DNA of 5,497 nt, taken from assembly GCA_001828295.1 (NCBI GenBank), contig MHYI01000114.1, positions 614 through 6,110 of the forward strand, read 5' to 3'. The notes under the pieces are model-generated. The model did no database searches and was not told the DNA's origin. It saw only the letters and a program-made list of their open reading frames with translations. This DNA is from Planctomycetes bacterium RBG_16_41_13 (GTDB lineage: Bacteria > Planctomycetota > Brocadiia > Brocadiales > Brocadiaceae). The position numbers and the translations under genes were made by a program. This document shows positions 1 through 5,312 of the stretch, one piece after another (the stretch's first letter is position 1; every line of letters starts with the position of its first letter).

Positions 1-1
1 T

Positions 2-229
2 GAAAACGGGGGGGAGGGGGTATTGGTTATTGATGTGCGGCCGGAAAGCGTGGCGGCAAAATATAATATAGAAAAAGGGGATATCATTACAGAAATAAAC
101 AGAAATAAAATTTCAAATGTCGCTGAATTTATAAGGGCATTGATCTCTGCAGATGCCGATGAAAAAATACTCCTGCATATAAAAAAAGGTGATATCTCAC
201 TTTATCTTACCATCGATCCTGCTGAATAA
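2..229 (+). CDS. HtrA/DegP-type periplasmic serine protease, C-terminal PDZ domain (5' partial)
   Basis: This is the last 75 codons of a plus-strand gene that begins before the window; the frame is open from base 2 to TAA at 227-229. The visible protein is a PDZ domain. A GVLVIDVRPESVAA strand-loop is followed by the GD-I-I-E-I-N-R core (KGDIITEINRNKI), a helix (NVAEFIRALI) and a last strand (ILLHIKKGDISLYLTI). This matches the second, C-terminal PDZ of Do/DegP/DegQ proteases, which end shortly after such a strand. The family degrades or chaperones misfolded proteins in the periplasm, and the PDZ domains bind exposed C-termini and control oligomer state. The catalytic domain is outside the window, so protease identity is inferred from the PDZ alone; another PDZ protein such as a site-2 or C-terminal processing protease is less likely given the position at the extreme C-terminus. 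The start codes NGGEG through a G7-A-G5 run (8-20) and stays in frame. Confidence 0.8.
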   Translation, partial: ENGGEGVLVIDVRPESVAAKYNIEKGDIITEINRNKISNVAEFIRALISADADEKILLHIKKGDISLYLTIDPAE

Positions 230-270
230 TAGTATAAGGAGGATAAGAAAACTTCACAATTCTAAATTCC

Positions 271-424
271 TAAGCTGATATAGCCGGAACCAAACACAGA
301 AGAATTTACAATTTACGATTTACGATTTACGATTTAAATCTAAAATTGTACATCGTAAATCGTACTCGGATTTCACCATTAAATATATGGAAGTGTGCAA
401 AAAAATTACTGATAAGGTACTAAA
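271..424 (+). repeat. Dispersed intergenic repeat, copy 1 (TACGATT-core type)
   Basis: Copy 1 of a mosaic repeat seen three times in the window. It begins with the left module TAAGCTG....AGCCGGAA (271-289), shares GAACCAAACACAGAAGAAT exactly with copy 2 (287-305 against 2051-2069), continues with a 7-bp-period core (TTTACGA repeats) that folds on itself, and ends with the right module (CGGATTTCACCATTAAATAT, GGAAGTGTGC, then AAGGTACTAA). Compared with copy 2 it lacks 25 bp inside the right module, between AAATAT and ATGG. It lies between two converging genes. Confidence 0.85.
314..364 (+). other. Long hairpin in the core of repeat copy 1
   Basis: TACGATTTACGAT (314-326) pairs perfectly with ATCGTAAATCGTA (352-364). 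Pairing continues inward to 335/343, with one mismatch (327/351) and one G-U pair (331/347), and closes on a 7-nt loop (336-342). The total is about 21 pairs. The arms are built from a 7-bp tandem unit (TTTACGA). It sits between convergent genes and could slow or end transcription, but there is no T-run after the stem on either strand, so it is not a standard intrinsic terminator. Confidence 0.7.
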
Positions 425-444
425 CATTAAATTAGTGATGGTTC

Positions 445-577
445 TTGAGGCGGTAGGAAGGGGAGGTAGAGTGTATTCCAACGCTACCGCCTCAAATAAA
501 CCATCTGTCTCTGACACACTAGGAGGTGTTTTTGGCAGTCACGGACTGTCAAAAAGGAGAGGTCTTTCCCTGTCAGA
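445..577. other. GC-richer block with three inverted repeats (candidate structured RNA or relic)
   Basis: Three paired segments lie in a stretch that is more GC-rich than its flanks. TTGAGGCGGTAG (445-456) and CTACCGCCTCAA (484-495) are a perfect 12-bp inverted repeat around a 27-nt loop. TTTTTGGCAGTC (529-540) pairs with GACTGTCAAAAA (544-555) over 12 pairs, one of them G-U, with loop ACG. TCTGACA (510-516) pairs with TGTCAGA (571-577) and would enclose that second hairpin. The G-U pair is allowed only if the plus strand is the RNA; on the minus strand it becomes A-C. No Rfam-type family is recognised. The block may be a structured RNA, part of a mobile element end, or a decayed gene (see the TGA-interrupted minus-strand frame). 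Confidence 0.35.
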
Positions 578-625
578 TTTACTCATTAATAAGGCATTTA
601 TTTTTGAAATACTTCATCTATGATA

Positions 626-1792
626 TTACATCGTCTGGATAATTAAAGAATGCCAGCCTGTTGTATAAGTTTCATATCCAGGGGCTTTGGCATGAGCAAT
701 ACAGCATTTTGAATCATTGTACTCCGCAAGAATAAATCCTTTTTTATCTTCAAATAATCTGAATTTACCAGTGAAATCGACAGTGTCTTCCAGATTCCTG
801 CAATGTGTGTCTGCAAGGACAAGCCCTTTTTCGTCGACAAGGCAGACACGGCTTTTTTGTTTTTCTTCTTTACTCAAAGGCGTGTTTTCAACAATCGTTT
901 GGGCAAGTGCATCAAATTTGAAAATAATGCCAAGCGCACCAATAATCTTTCCGTATTTATCGCCATTTTCACGCACGGCTGTTGTATAAATTAAGACGCG
1001 TTCGTCATTCACAAGCGGGGATCTGTGAACCACTCCCCAGCCAAAATCATCTCCTGTCCTGCATTTCATGGCCTCCATGAACCATTTTGCCCGGGAAACA
1101 GATGCTCCGGTGGAATTGTAGTGTTCGCTCCTCCCGTTTGCCACAATCATGCCTTCTGCATCGCACAAAACCAGATCAAAATATACCGTGTAAGAGTCAA
1201 GGATAATGCCCATCCGTTTTGAAGCGTAATCGTATGCCTCAGATGTTTTTTTTGTCAGGGCGTCAACAAGACTGTTGTCCGTAGCCCACCAACGGACGTC
1301 ACACGATCTTTCGTATAAATTCCGGTCAATCAGGTCTATATTTGTCAATGCCAGATCCGATAACCGCAGTCCCCGGTAATTCGTGGAAATATGCTCATTT
1401 ATCTTTGCAATTTCCTTAAAATCTTTCGAGGCTTCACCTTCCAAATTCTCCACCAAACTGGAAATTTCCTGTGATAAAAAGCCCATTTCCGATGCTACCA
1501 CAGAAAATGCCGCTCCGACTTCCCCCACACGGGCAGCTTCAACTTTTGCATTAAGCGACAAAATTCTGGATTGGAAGGTAATTTTCTGAATGTCTTTGAT
1601 TGCGTTATCCATCTTTGAAGACAACTGTAACGCAAGGCCGGTAATACGCTCAGGGCTGAAGTTTTCATCGCCATTTAACGGGGCTGTCAATTCTTTTTCT
1701 ATTTCTTTTTCGGCTATCATAGGGGGGGACTCCACGAAAAGATGATTATTTCTTTGTACTTCAAGGTACAAGTTTTTCAATCTTTTTTTCAC
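626..1792 (-). CDS. Soluble MCP-like signalling protein: N-terminal truncated MCP tip, C-terminal Cache-type sensor
   Basis: The 388-residue product has no signal peptide or membrane helix, so it should be cytoplasmic. Residues about 66-110 match the hairpin tip of methyl-accepting chemotaxis proteins: SLNAKVEAARVGEVGAAF, then SVVASEMGFLSQE, with the family's NA..EAAR.GE.G..F.VVA.E...L pattern. The long helical arms that carry methylation sites are missing. Residues about 165-385 look like a PDC/Cache sensor: VRWWATDNSLVDAL, YFDLVLCDAEGMIVANGR, AKWFMEAM, the YTTAVRENGDKYGKIIGALG strand pair, then CLVDEKGLVLAD. The order, signalling part first and sensor second, is the reverse of classical transmembrane receptors. 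The start is uncertain. GTG at 1792 gives the longest frame but has no ribosome binding site, whereas ATG at 1720 (codon 25) has GGAG nine bases upstream and would give 364 residues. It converges on the upstream protease gene and is unlinked in function to the mod genes. The ligand and the CheA partner are unknown. Confidence 0.8.
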   Translation of the reverse strand: MKKRLKNLYLEVQRNNHLFVESPPMIAEKEIEKELTAPLNGDENFSPERITGLALQLSSKMDNAIKDIQKITFQSRILSLNAKVEAARVGEVGAAFSVVASEMGFLSQEISSLVENLEGEASKDFKEIAKINEHISTNYRGLRLSDLALTNIDLIDRNLYERSCDVRWWATDNSLVDALTKKTSEAYDYASKRMGIILDSYTVYFDLVLCDAEGMIVANGRSEHYNSTGASVSRAKWFMEAMKCRTGDDFGWGVVHRSPLVNDERVLIYTTAVRENGDKYGKIIGALGIIFKFDALAQTIVENTPLSKEEKQKSRVCLVDEKGLVLADTHCRNLEDTVDFTGKFRLFEDKKGFILAEYNDSKCCIAHAKAPGYETYTTGWHSLIIQTM

Positions 1793-1846
1793 TGCAAGCT
1801 AATTACAAATACTAAATAATTTATATATAGCAAATTTGTAGCAATA

Positions 1847-1876
1847 AATATACCACATGATTGATCAATATACCAA
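1847..1876 (-). promoter_or_regulatory. Possible sigma70-like promoter for the MCP-like gene
   Basis: Read on the minus strand, TTGGTA (1876-1871) is followed after 18 bases by TATATT (1852-1847), a 4/6 and 5/6 match to the -35 and -10 boxes. Transcription would start near 1840, about 48 bases before the GTG start and 120 bases before the ATG start of the gene ending at 626. The surrounding DNA is very AT-rich, so chance matches are common. Confidence 0.3.
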
Positions 1877-2034
1877 CATAAAGAAAGGTGGCTTCGCAAA
1901 AGCGCCTATTGTGTTATATTTACCGGTTGGAAAAAATGGCAGAAGGCTTTTTTTACCATTATGGTGTGATAGGAAGCCCACATTATTTGGCAATAATCAA
2001 CCACTTTTTTCGGTAAACTGACCAATTTCATCCT
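1877..2034. other. Intergenic stretch without a recognisable gene
   Basis: No coding frame here has family resemblance or a ribosome binding site. On the minus strand, AATGG (1939-1935 arm) and its partner (1960-1956) make only a 5-bp stem with a 16-nt loop, followed by a T-run at 1934-1931. That is at best a weak terminator for the leftward mod/small-gene transcript before the MCP-like gene's own promoter. Confidence 0.3.
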
Positions 2035-2205
2035 TAAGCTGGCAGAACCAGAACCAAACACAGAAGAATGTACGATGTACGATGTACAATTTTAGATTTA
2101 AATCGTACTTTGTAAATCGTACTCGGATTTTACCATTAAATATTTTGCCGAAAAGCACGCACTGACGAATGGAAGTGTGCAAAGAAATTACTGCTAAGGT
2201 ACTAA
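2035..2205 (+). repeat. Dispersed intergenic repeat, copy 2 (most complete)
   Basis: Copy 2 has the left module TAAGCTGGCAGAACCAGAA (2035-2053), the shared GAACCAAACACAGAAGAAT, and a GTACGAT-repeat core that folds as an imperfect hairpin between 2070 and 2122. Its uninterrupted right module contains TTTTGCCGAAAAGCACGC, ACTGACGAATGGAAGTGTGC and AAGGTACTAA. It ends eight bases before the stop codon of the small gene at 2214-2444, so it lies directly downstream of that gene. Its right module is about 80% identical by eye to the inverted copy 3. Frames read through it on the minus strand have relatives only in copy 1 and are by-products of the repeat. Confidence 0.85.
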
Positions 2206-2213
2206 TAGGGTTT

Positions 2214-2444
2214 TTATTCACCCTCATTTCCCCGGTTTTTTGGAGGGGGATGTCTTATTTCAATTCCAATGCTTTTGCCTAAAAGGAGTACAATGCTTGC
2301 CAGGCACGGCTCGATGTCTTTTGTGCCCAGAAAAGAGTGGTGTTTTACATCAACACAATCTTTTCTGAGATTGCCTATGTGCTCGCAAACAGGAATTGCC
2401 GGACAACGTCCCGGTTTTTTGGGTAATACATTTTTATTTTCCAT
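2214..2444 (-). CDS. Small four-cysteine protein of unknown function
   Basis: A 76-residue product that I do not recognise. ATG at 2444 is preceded by AAGGA with a 7-base gap, which is better than the TTG at 2462 that lies within or before this site. The protein has four cysteines (C14, C20, C30, C47) and a His pair (H35-H36): GRCPAIPVCEHIGNL, KDCVDVKHH, then EPCLASIVLLLGKSIGIEI. This spacing could bind a metal or an Fe-S cluster, or form disulfides if exported, but there is no signal peptide, and the hydrophobic stretch at about 48-63 is too short and too late for a clear membrane anchor. The tail RHPPPKNRGNEGE is low-complexity and abuts repeat copy 2, so the original C-terminus may have been altered. 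It lies 153 bases downstream of modB on the same strand, with a palindromic repeat between. TATAAT at 2554-2549 (minus strand), without a clear -35, could give it its own promoter. The function link to molybdate uptake is only positional. Confidence 0.55.
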   Translation of the reverse strand: MENKNVLPKKPGRCPAIPVCEHIGNLRKDCVDVKHHSFLGTKDIEPCLASIVLLLGKSIGIEIRHPPPKNRGNEGE

Positions 2445-2481
2445 AAATGATTCCTTTTTCAAAAAGAATTAAAATGTTCAA

Positions 2482-2536
2482 AAATATAAGTCTTATAAGC
2501 CCTATATGACTTATATTTTGAAATTTCGAATTTGTT
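2482..2536 (+). repeat. Stand-alone palindromic core repeat, copy 1 of an inverted pair
   Basis: This 55-bp sequence matches the reverse complement of 4340-4394 at 54 of 55 positions. Its first part is a hairpin: AAAATATAAGTC (2481-2492) pairs perfectly with GACTTATATTTT (2508-2519) around TTATAAGCCCTATAT, which itself can add a short TATA stem. The rest, GAAATTTCGAATTTGTT, contains another small palindrome (AAATTTCGAATTT is partly self-complementary). It lies between modB and the small gene and has none of the left or right modules that flank the other copy. Confidence 0.85.
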
Positions 2537-2597
2537 GCGGCAACTTTCATTATACACTTGTTCTCAAACCATTTGCTGAATAGTTACACAAAATATA

Positions 2598-3380
2598 CTA
2601 TTTCCAATCATAGGGCATCTTTCTTAACAACAGCCTTGTGCCGTACAACACCCCAATGCCTATTCCAATAAGTATAAAAATGAGAATTACGGTTCTTTCG
2701 ATATCTGCATTGGAAAGACTCATAAATATTGCTATCGGAATCGTTTCTGTTTTCATAGCCATTGAGCCTGCAATGGTGATAGTTGCGCCAAATTCTCCGA
2801 GCGCCTTTGCCCATGTTAAAATAGCGCCTGCAATAATGCCCCGTTTGCTCAGGGGAAGCGTGACCGTTAAAAACGATTTTAGCGGAGATGCGCCAAGCGA
2901 ACTGGCAACATCCTCGTATTTACCGGGTATTTCGTCCATCGCAGCCTTTATTAACCTCGTTGCAATTCCAGCAGTAGTGATAAATTGGGCGAGGATAATC
3001 CCCGGGAAGGCAAACACGAATTGCACTCCGTGTTGCTGCAGCCAGCTTCCGGCAGGGTTGCTGAAAAAAATGAGAAGCATGGCGCCCAGCGCAGCAGGAG
3101 AAACAATCATAGGAAGTTCGAGCATCGTATCTATAATGCCTTTTCCGGGAAAATGACACCGCGACAATGCATAGGCGGAGGGGATGGCAATGCACAAAGA
3201 AATCAATGTCGCGATGGTAGCAGCCGACACGCTGAGACGAATGGAAAAAAAGGTTCTCTCATTAAAAAGCGTCTCCACAAAGAGGGCTCCCCTGAAAAAG
3301 TAGGCAAGGGATACAATAAGCCCGGCATAGAGGAAAAACGAGCAGAAAGCAAACATTATACACAGTTTTTTAAATTTCAT
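2598..3380 (-). CDS. modB: ModB-like oxyanion (molybdate/tungstate) ABC transporter permease
   Basis: A 260-residue inner-membrane permease. The hydrophobic segments suggest six membrane helices (roughly residues 8-29, 45-72, 83-106, 121-147, 180-204, 229-252). The cytoplasmic coupling loop between helices 4 and 5 carries the EAA-type motif (EDVASSLGASPLKSFLTVTLP, split as residues 156-165 and 166-176), where the ATPase docks. GEFGATITIAG (195-205) is typical of ModB/CysT/WtpB permeases. E. coli ModB is somewhat shorter, near 230 residues. The start was set at ATG 3380 because it overlaps the modA stop as ATGA, the usual sign of translational coupling. A longer frame to 3440 would overlap modA deeply. 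It ends with TAG at 2598. It works with the binding protein just upstream and with the ATPase at 4437-5312. Oxyanion specificity comes from context, not from this sequence. Confidence 0.88.
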   Translation of the reverse strand: MKFKKLCIMFAFCSFFLYAGLIVSLAYFFRGALFVETLFNERTFFSIRLSVSAATIATLISLCIAIPSAYALSRCHFPGKGIIDTMLELPMIVSPAALGAMLLIFFSNPAGSWLQQHGVQFVFAFPGIILAQFITTAGIATRLIKAAMDEIPGKYEDVASSLGASPLKSFLTVTLPLSKRGIIAGAILTWAKALGEFGATITIAGSMAMKTETIPIAIFMSLSNADIERTVILIFILIGIGIGVLYGTRLLLRKMPYDWK

Positions 3381-4231
3381 TTCCCGGTCCATTCTGCCGG
3401 AACGGCATATTCGCCGCCAACAGGCTTCTGCCCTATCCATGCAAAGGCTTCCTGTTCCGATGAAAAATATTGATGCTTTTTGAATATTGACCGTACTTCT
3501 TCAGAAATGATGAAATCAACAAACTGCTCTGCAAGCACTTTGTTTTTAGTAAAGGTTGAGACCGCGATAGGTATATAACCCACACGCACAACTTCATTGC
3601 TCTTTAGGGGAATTGTCTCAACTGTTTCCGGGTTCCAGTGCTGAAAAACACTCCACCCTATTACTGCATCCACCAGTTTTAAAGAGACAACCGTCAGTGT
3701 TTTTGCGCAACTCTCCGTATAATTTACAATGTTTTTTTTAAAGTCTTTTTTCTGTTTCTTTGTGAAATTCTTTTCAATTATTTCCACCGCGTACGCCCCA
3801 ACGCACACTCCTTCCGGATTTGCTATGGCGACTTTAATGCCGGGACGCGCCAAATCTTCCAGGTTTTTAATATGCTTCGGGTTGCCTTTTTGCACATTTA
3901 TTGCAGGGACAAGATACACAACAATCCTTTCGGTTTCAGGATATACATAGCCTTCCCTTTTTGCCTTTTCCATATAGTCTGATGAACCCGGGAAATAAAT
4001 ATCTCCTTTCTTTGCCAGTATCATCTGCGAGAGAACATATCCCGAACCGCCAAATATTACCTCGACCCTGACGCCCGTATTTTTTTCAAACAGTTTCACC
4101 GCCTCCTCGGCCGGTGGCTTGCTTGCAGCGCCCGCAAAGAGCATAAGCCTTTCTTCAGACAGTGCAAATGCCGCAGTGGAAAAAATTATCGCAAAAAACA
4201 CACTTCCAGCAACAAACATCATGTGCCTCAT
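3377..4231 (-). CDS. modA: ModA-like oxyanion-binding periplasmic lipidless substrate-binding protein
   Basis: A 284-residue exported protein. Residues 1-23 form a Sec signal peptide (MRHMM, a hydrophobic core FVAGSVFFAIIF, then AFA cleavage), with no lipobox cysteine. The mature part has the two-lobe ModA layout: LMLFAGAASKPPAEEAV (29-45), FGGSGYVLSQ (60-69), GDIYFPGSSDYMEKA (76-90), the hinge-side IKVAIANPEGVCVGAYA (132-148, compare GDP..VPAG.YA in ModA), VDAVIGWSVF, and the C-terminal YIPIAVSTFTKNKVLAEQFVDF. It differs from E. coli ModA in the anion loop (GAASKPP instead of AAASL) and in the VDAVIGW strand, so it belongs to a divergent ModA-like branch; molybdate is likely, but tungstate or another oxyanion is possible. 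The start is ATG 4231, six bases after AGGAGG; TTG at 4237 is too close to that site. It overlaps modB by ATGA. Confidence 0.85.
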   Translation of the reverse strand: MRHMMFVAGSVFFAIIFSTAAFALSEERLMLFAGAASKPPAEEAVKLFEKNTGVRVEVIFGGSGYVLSQMILAKKGDIYFPGSSDYMEKAKREGYVYPETERIVVYLVPAINVQKGNPKHIKNLEDLARPGIKVAIANPEGVCVGAYAVEIIEKNFTKKQKKDFKKNIVNYTESCAKTLTVVSLKLVDAVIGWSVFQHWNPETVETIPLKSNEVVRVGYIPIAVSTFTKNKVLAEQFVDFIISEEVRSIFKKHQYFSSEQEAFAWIGQKPVGGEYAVPAEWTGK

Positions 4232-4237
4232 AAACAA

Positions 4238-4244
4238 CCTCCTT
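4238..4244 (-). promoter_or_regulatory. Ribosome binding site that fixes the modA start
   Basis: On the minus strand this reads AAGGAGG, followed by TTGTTT and then ATG at 4231. The spacing of six supports ATG 4231 and argues against TTG 4237, which would touch the site. The right end of inverted repeat copy 3 (TAAGGTACAAA) stops only about five bases upstream of it. Confidence 0.75.
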
Positions 4245-4249
4245 ATAAC

Positions 4250-4411
4250 TTTGTACCTTAAAAGTTATTTCTTCTCACACTTCCATTCGTCAGTGCGTTC
4301 TTTTTGGCAAAATACTTAATGGTGAAATCCTAAATACGAAACAAATTCGAAATTTCAAAATATAGGTCATATAGGGCTTATAAGACTTATATTTCTGGCT
4401 TGTCCAGCTTA
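4250..4411 (-). repeat. Dispersed intergenic repeat, copy 3 (inverted, with exchanged palindromic core)
   Basis: Read on the minus strand from 4411, the left module TAAGCTGGACAAGCCAGAA matches copy 2 at 15 of 19 positions and copy 1 at 14 of 19. The right module (GGATTTCACCATTAAGTATT, then TTGCC, GCACTGACGAATGGAAGTGT, ending TAAGGTACAAA at 4250) is clearly homologous to copies 1 and 2. The middle is not the TACGATT core. It is replaced by the 55-bp palindromic sequence also found alone at 2482-2536. It fills most of the gap between modC and modA and probably lies inside their common transcript. Confidence 0.8.
4340..4394 (-). repeat. Palindromic core repeat, copy 2 of an inverted pair (inside repeat copy 3)
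   Basis: It is the reverse complement of 2482-2536 with a single difference at 4365 (G here, A in the complement of the other copy). That base lies in the hairpin stem and still allows a G-U pair if the plus strand is RNA. With its partner it brackets modB and modA in inverted orientation, about 1.8 kb apart. Confidence 0.85.
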
Positions 4412-4436
4412 TGTGTGGGAGAGCTATTACAAAAAA

Positions 4437-5312
4437 CTATGCCACGGTAGTTTTAAACAGGATAACGTCAGAAGATTTTGCGCCGATTATTACATCGTCA
4501 CCTTCCTTTAAATTCATTTCCTCTATTTCTTCCCTGTCAATCAGCGTCTTAAAATATTGCTCTGCATGCAGGATGGTTACAATTGCCATAATAGTATCAT
4601 ATTCAATATCGATGACTTTACCTGCAAGCTGCACACGCGTACTGAGCCTTTTCCCCAAAAAAACTTCTTCCGGCGTCCCCTGCTTTATTACACTGCCGGC
4701 ATGTATCACAACAACGTTGTCCGCCATTTTATAGGTTTCCGGAATATCATGTGTCACATACAGGGTTGTTACCTTAAGCTGGCGCAGAATACGCTTCAGA
4801 TCATCCTGCAATTGCCTGCGCGTCTGCCAATCCACGGCGGAAAGCGGTTCGTCCATTAACAAAAGATCGGGTTCTCTTGCCAGCGCCCTGATAAGCGCTA
4901 TTCTTTGTTTTTGTCCACCCGACAATTGAGACGGATAATAACGCTCATAGCCGGAAAGCCCGACAAGTGCAAGCAGGTCTTTTACTTTATCCCCCTGATG
5001 CCGTTTTTTTGCCCCATATAATACATTCTTTTCAACCGTCAGGTGCGGGAACAAGGCGTAATCCTGGAAGACAAAGCCAACCGACCGGTATTGAGGAGGA
5101 AGATTTATATTGTTTTGCTTGTCAAACCAGACGTTGTTTCCGTTTTGAATGCTGCCATTATCCGCCGTTGATAGTCCGGAGACAAAACGCAATATGCTCG
5201 ACTTTCCCGCACCGGACGGACCAAATAAAACAGTAACCTCCCCCGGGGGTATTTTAAATGCAACATCGAGTTGAAATGAATGCCATTTTTTCTGAAGGTT
5301 AACAACTAACAA
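4437..5312 (-). CDS. modC: ModC-like molybdate/oxyanion ABC transporter ATPase with C-terminal Mop/TOBE domain
   Basis: A 291-residue ATPase with a complete nucleotide-binding domain: Walker A GPSGAGKSS (31-39), Q-loop FVFQDYALFP (80-89, Q83), ABC signature LSGGQ (130-134), Walker B LLLMDEP (150-156, catalytic E155), D-loop SAVD (158-161) and H-loop YVTHD (H188). Residues about 226-291 form a single Mop/TOBE domain (VQLAGKVIDIEYDTIMA, then LKEGDDVIIGAKSSDVILF), which in ModC proteins binds oxyanion and can inhibit transport when molybdate is plentiful. The start is TTG 5312, directly after an in-frame TAA and overlapping the end of the upstream Mop gene by seven bases. GGAGAAG lies seven bases before it, so the two are probably co-translated. 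It should power the ModB permease encoded downstream, although a 205-bp gap filled by a repeat separates them. CysA- or PotA-type ATPases are less likely because of the Mop-like tail and the neighbours. Confidence 0.9.
   Translation of the reverse strand: MLVVNLQKKWHSFQLDVAFKIPPGEVTVLFGPSGAGKSSILRFVSGLSTADNGSIQNGNNVWFDKQNNINLPPQYRSVGFVFQDYALFPHLTVEKNVLYGAKKRHQGDKVKDLLALVGLSGYERYYPSQLSGGQKQRIALIRALAREPDLLLMDEPLSAVDWQTRRQLQDDLKRILRQLKVTTLYVTHDIPETYKMADNVVVIHAGSVIKQGTPEEVFLGKRLSTRVQLAGKVIDIEYDTIMAIVTILHAEQYFKTLIDREEIEEMNLKEGDDVIIGAKSSDVILFKTTVA

Noticed and set aside
311..335. Tandem TTTACGA units as a possible CRISPR or iteron array
   Set aside because: Only about three 7-bp units without spacers, forming one arm of a hairpin.
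529..555. Hairpin with T5 and A5 at its base as an intrinsic terminator
   Set aside because: The T-run lies in the 5' arm and no T-run follows the stem on either strand.
510..577. Cloverleaf-like arrangement with a 7-bp closing helix (possible tRNA)
   Set aside because: No T-loop consensus (GTTCRA), no suitable D-arm and no anticodon arm of normal size.
387..623. 78-residue plus-strand frame between the protease and MCP-like genes
   Set aside because: It starts inside repeat copy 1, crosses both hairpins, shows no family features and has no ribosome binding site.
1997..2227. 76-residue minus-strand frame covering repeat copy 2, with similarity to a frame in copy 1
   Set aside because: The similarity is explained by the DNA repeat itself; there is no ribosome binding site, the composition is odd, and copy 1 has a 25-bp deletion that breaks the frame.
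2638..3473. Long plus-strand frames (172 and 162 codons) opposite modB and modA
   Set aside because: They lie antisense to clearly recognisable transporter genes and have no family features.
4250..4436. Molybdenum-cofactor riboswitch or ModE operator in front of modA
   Set aside because: The gap is accounted for by repeat copy 3 and its palindromic core. The operon's true upstream region lies beyond the window.
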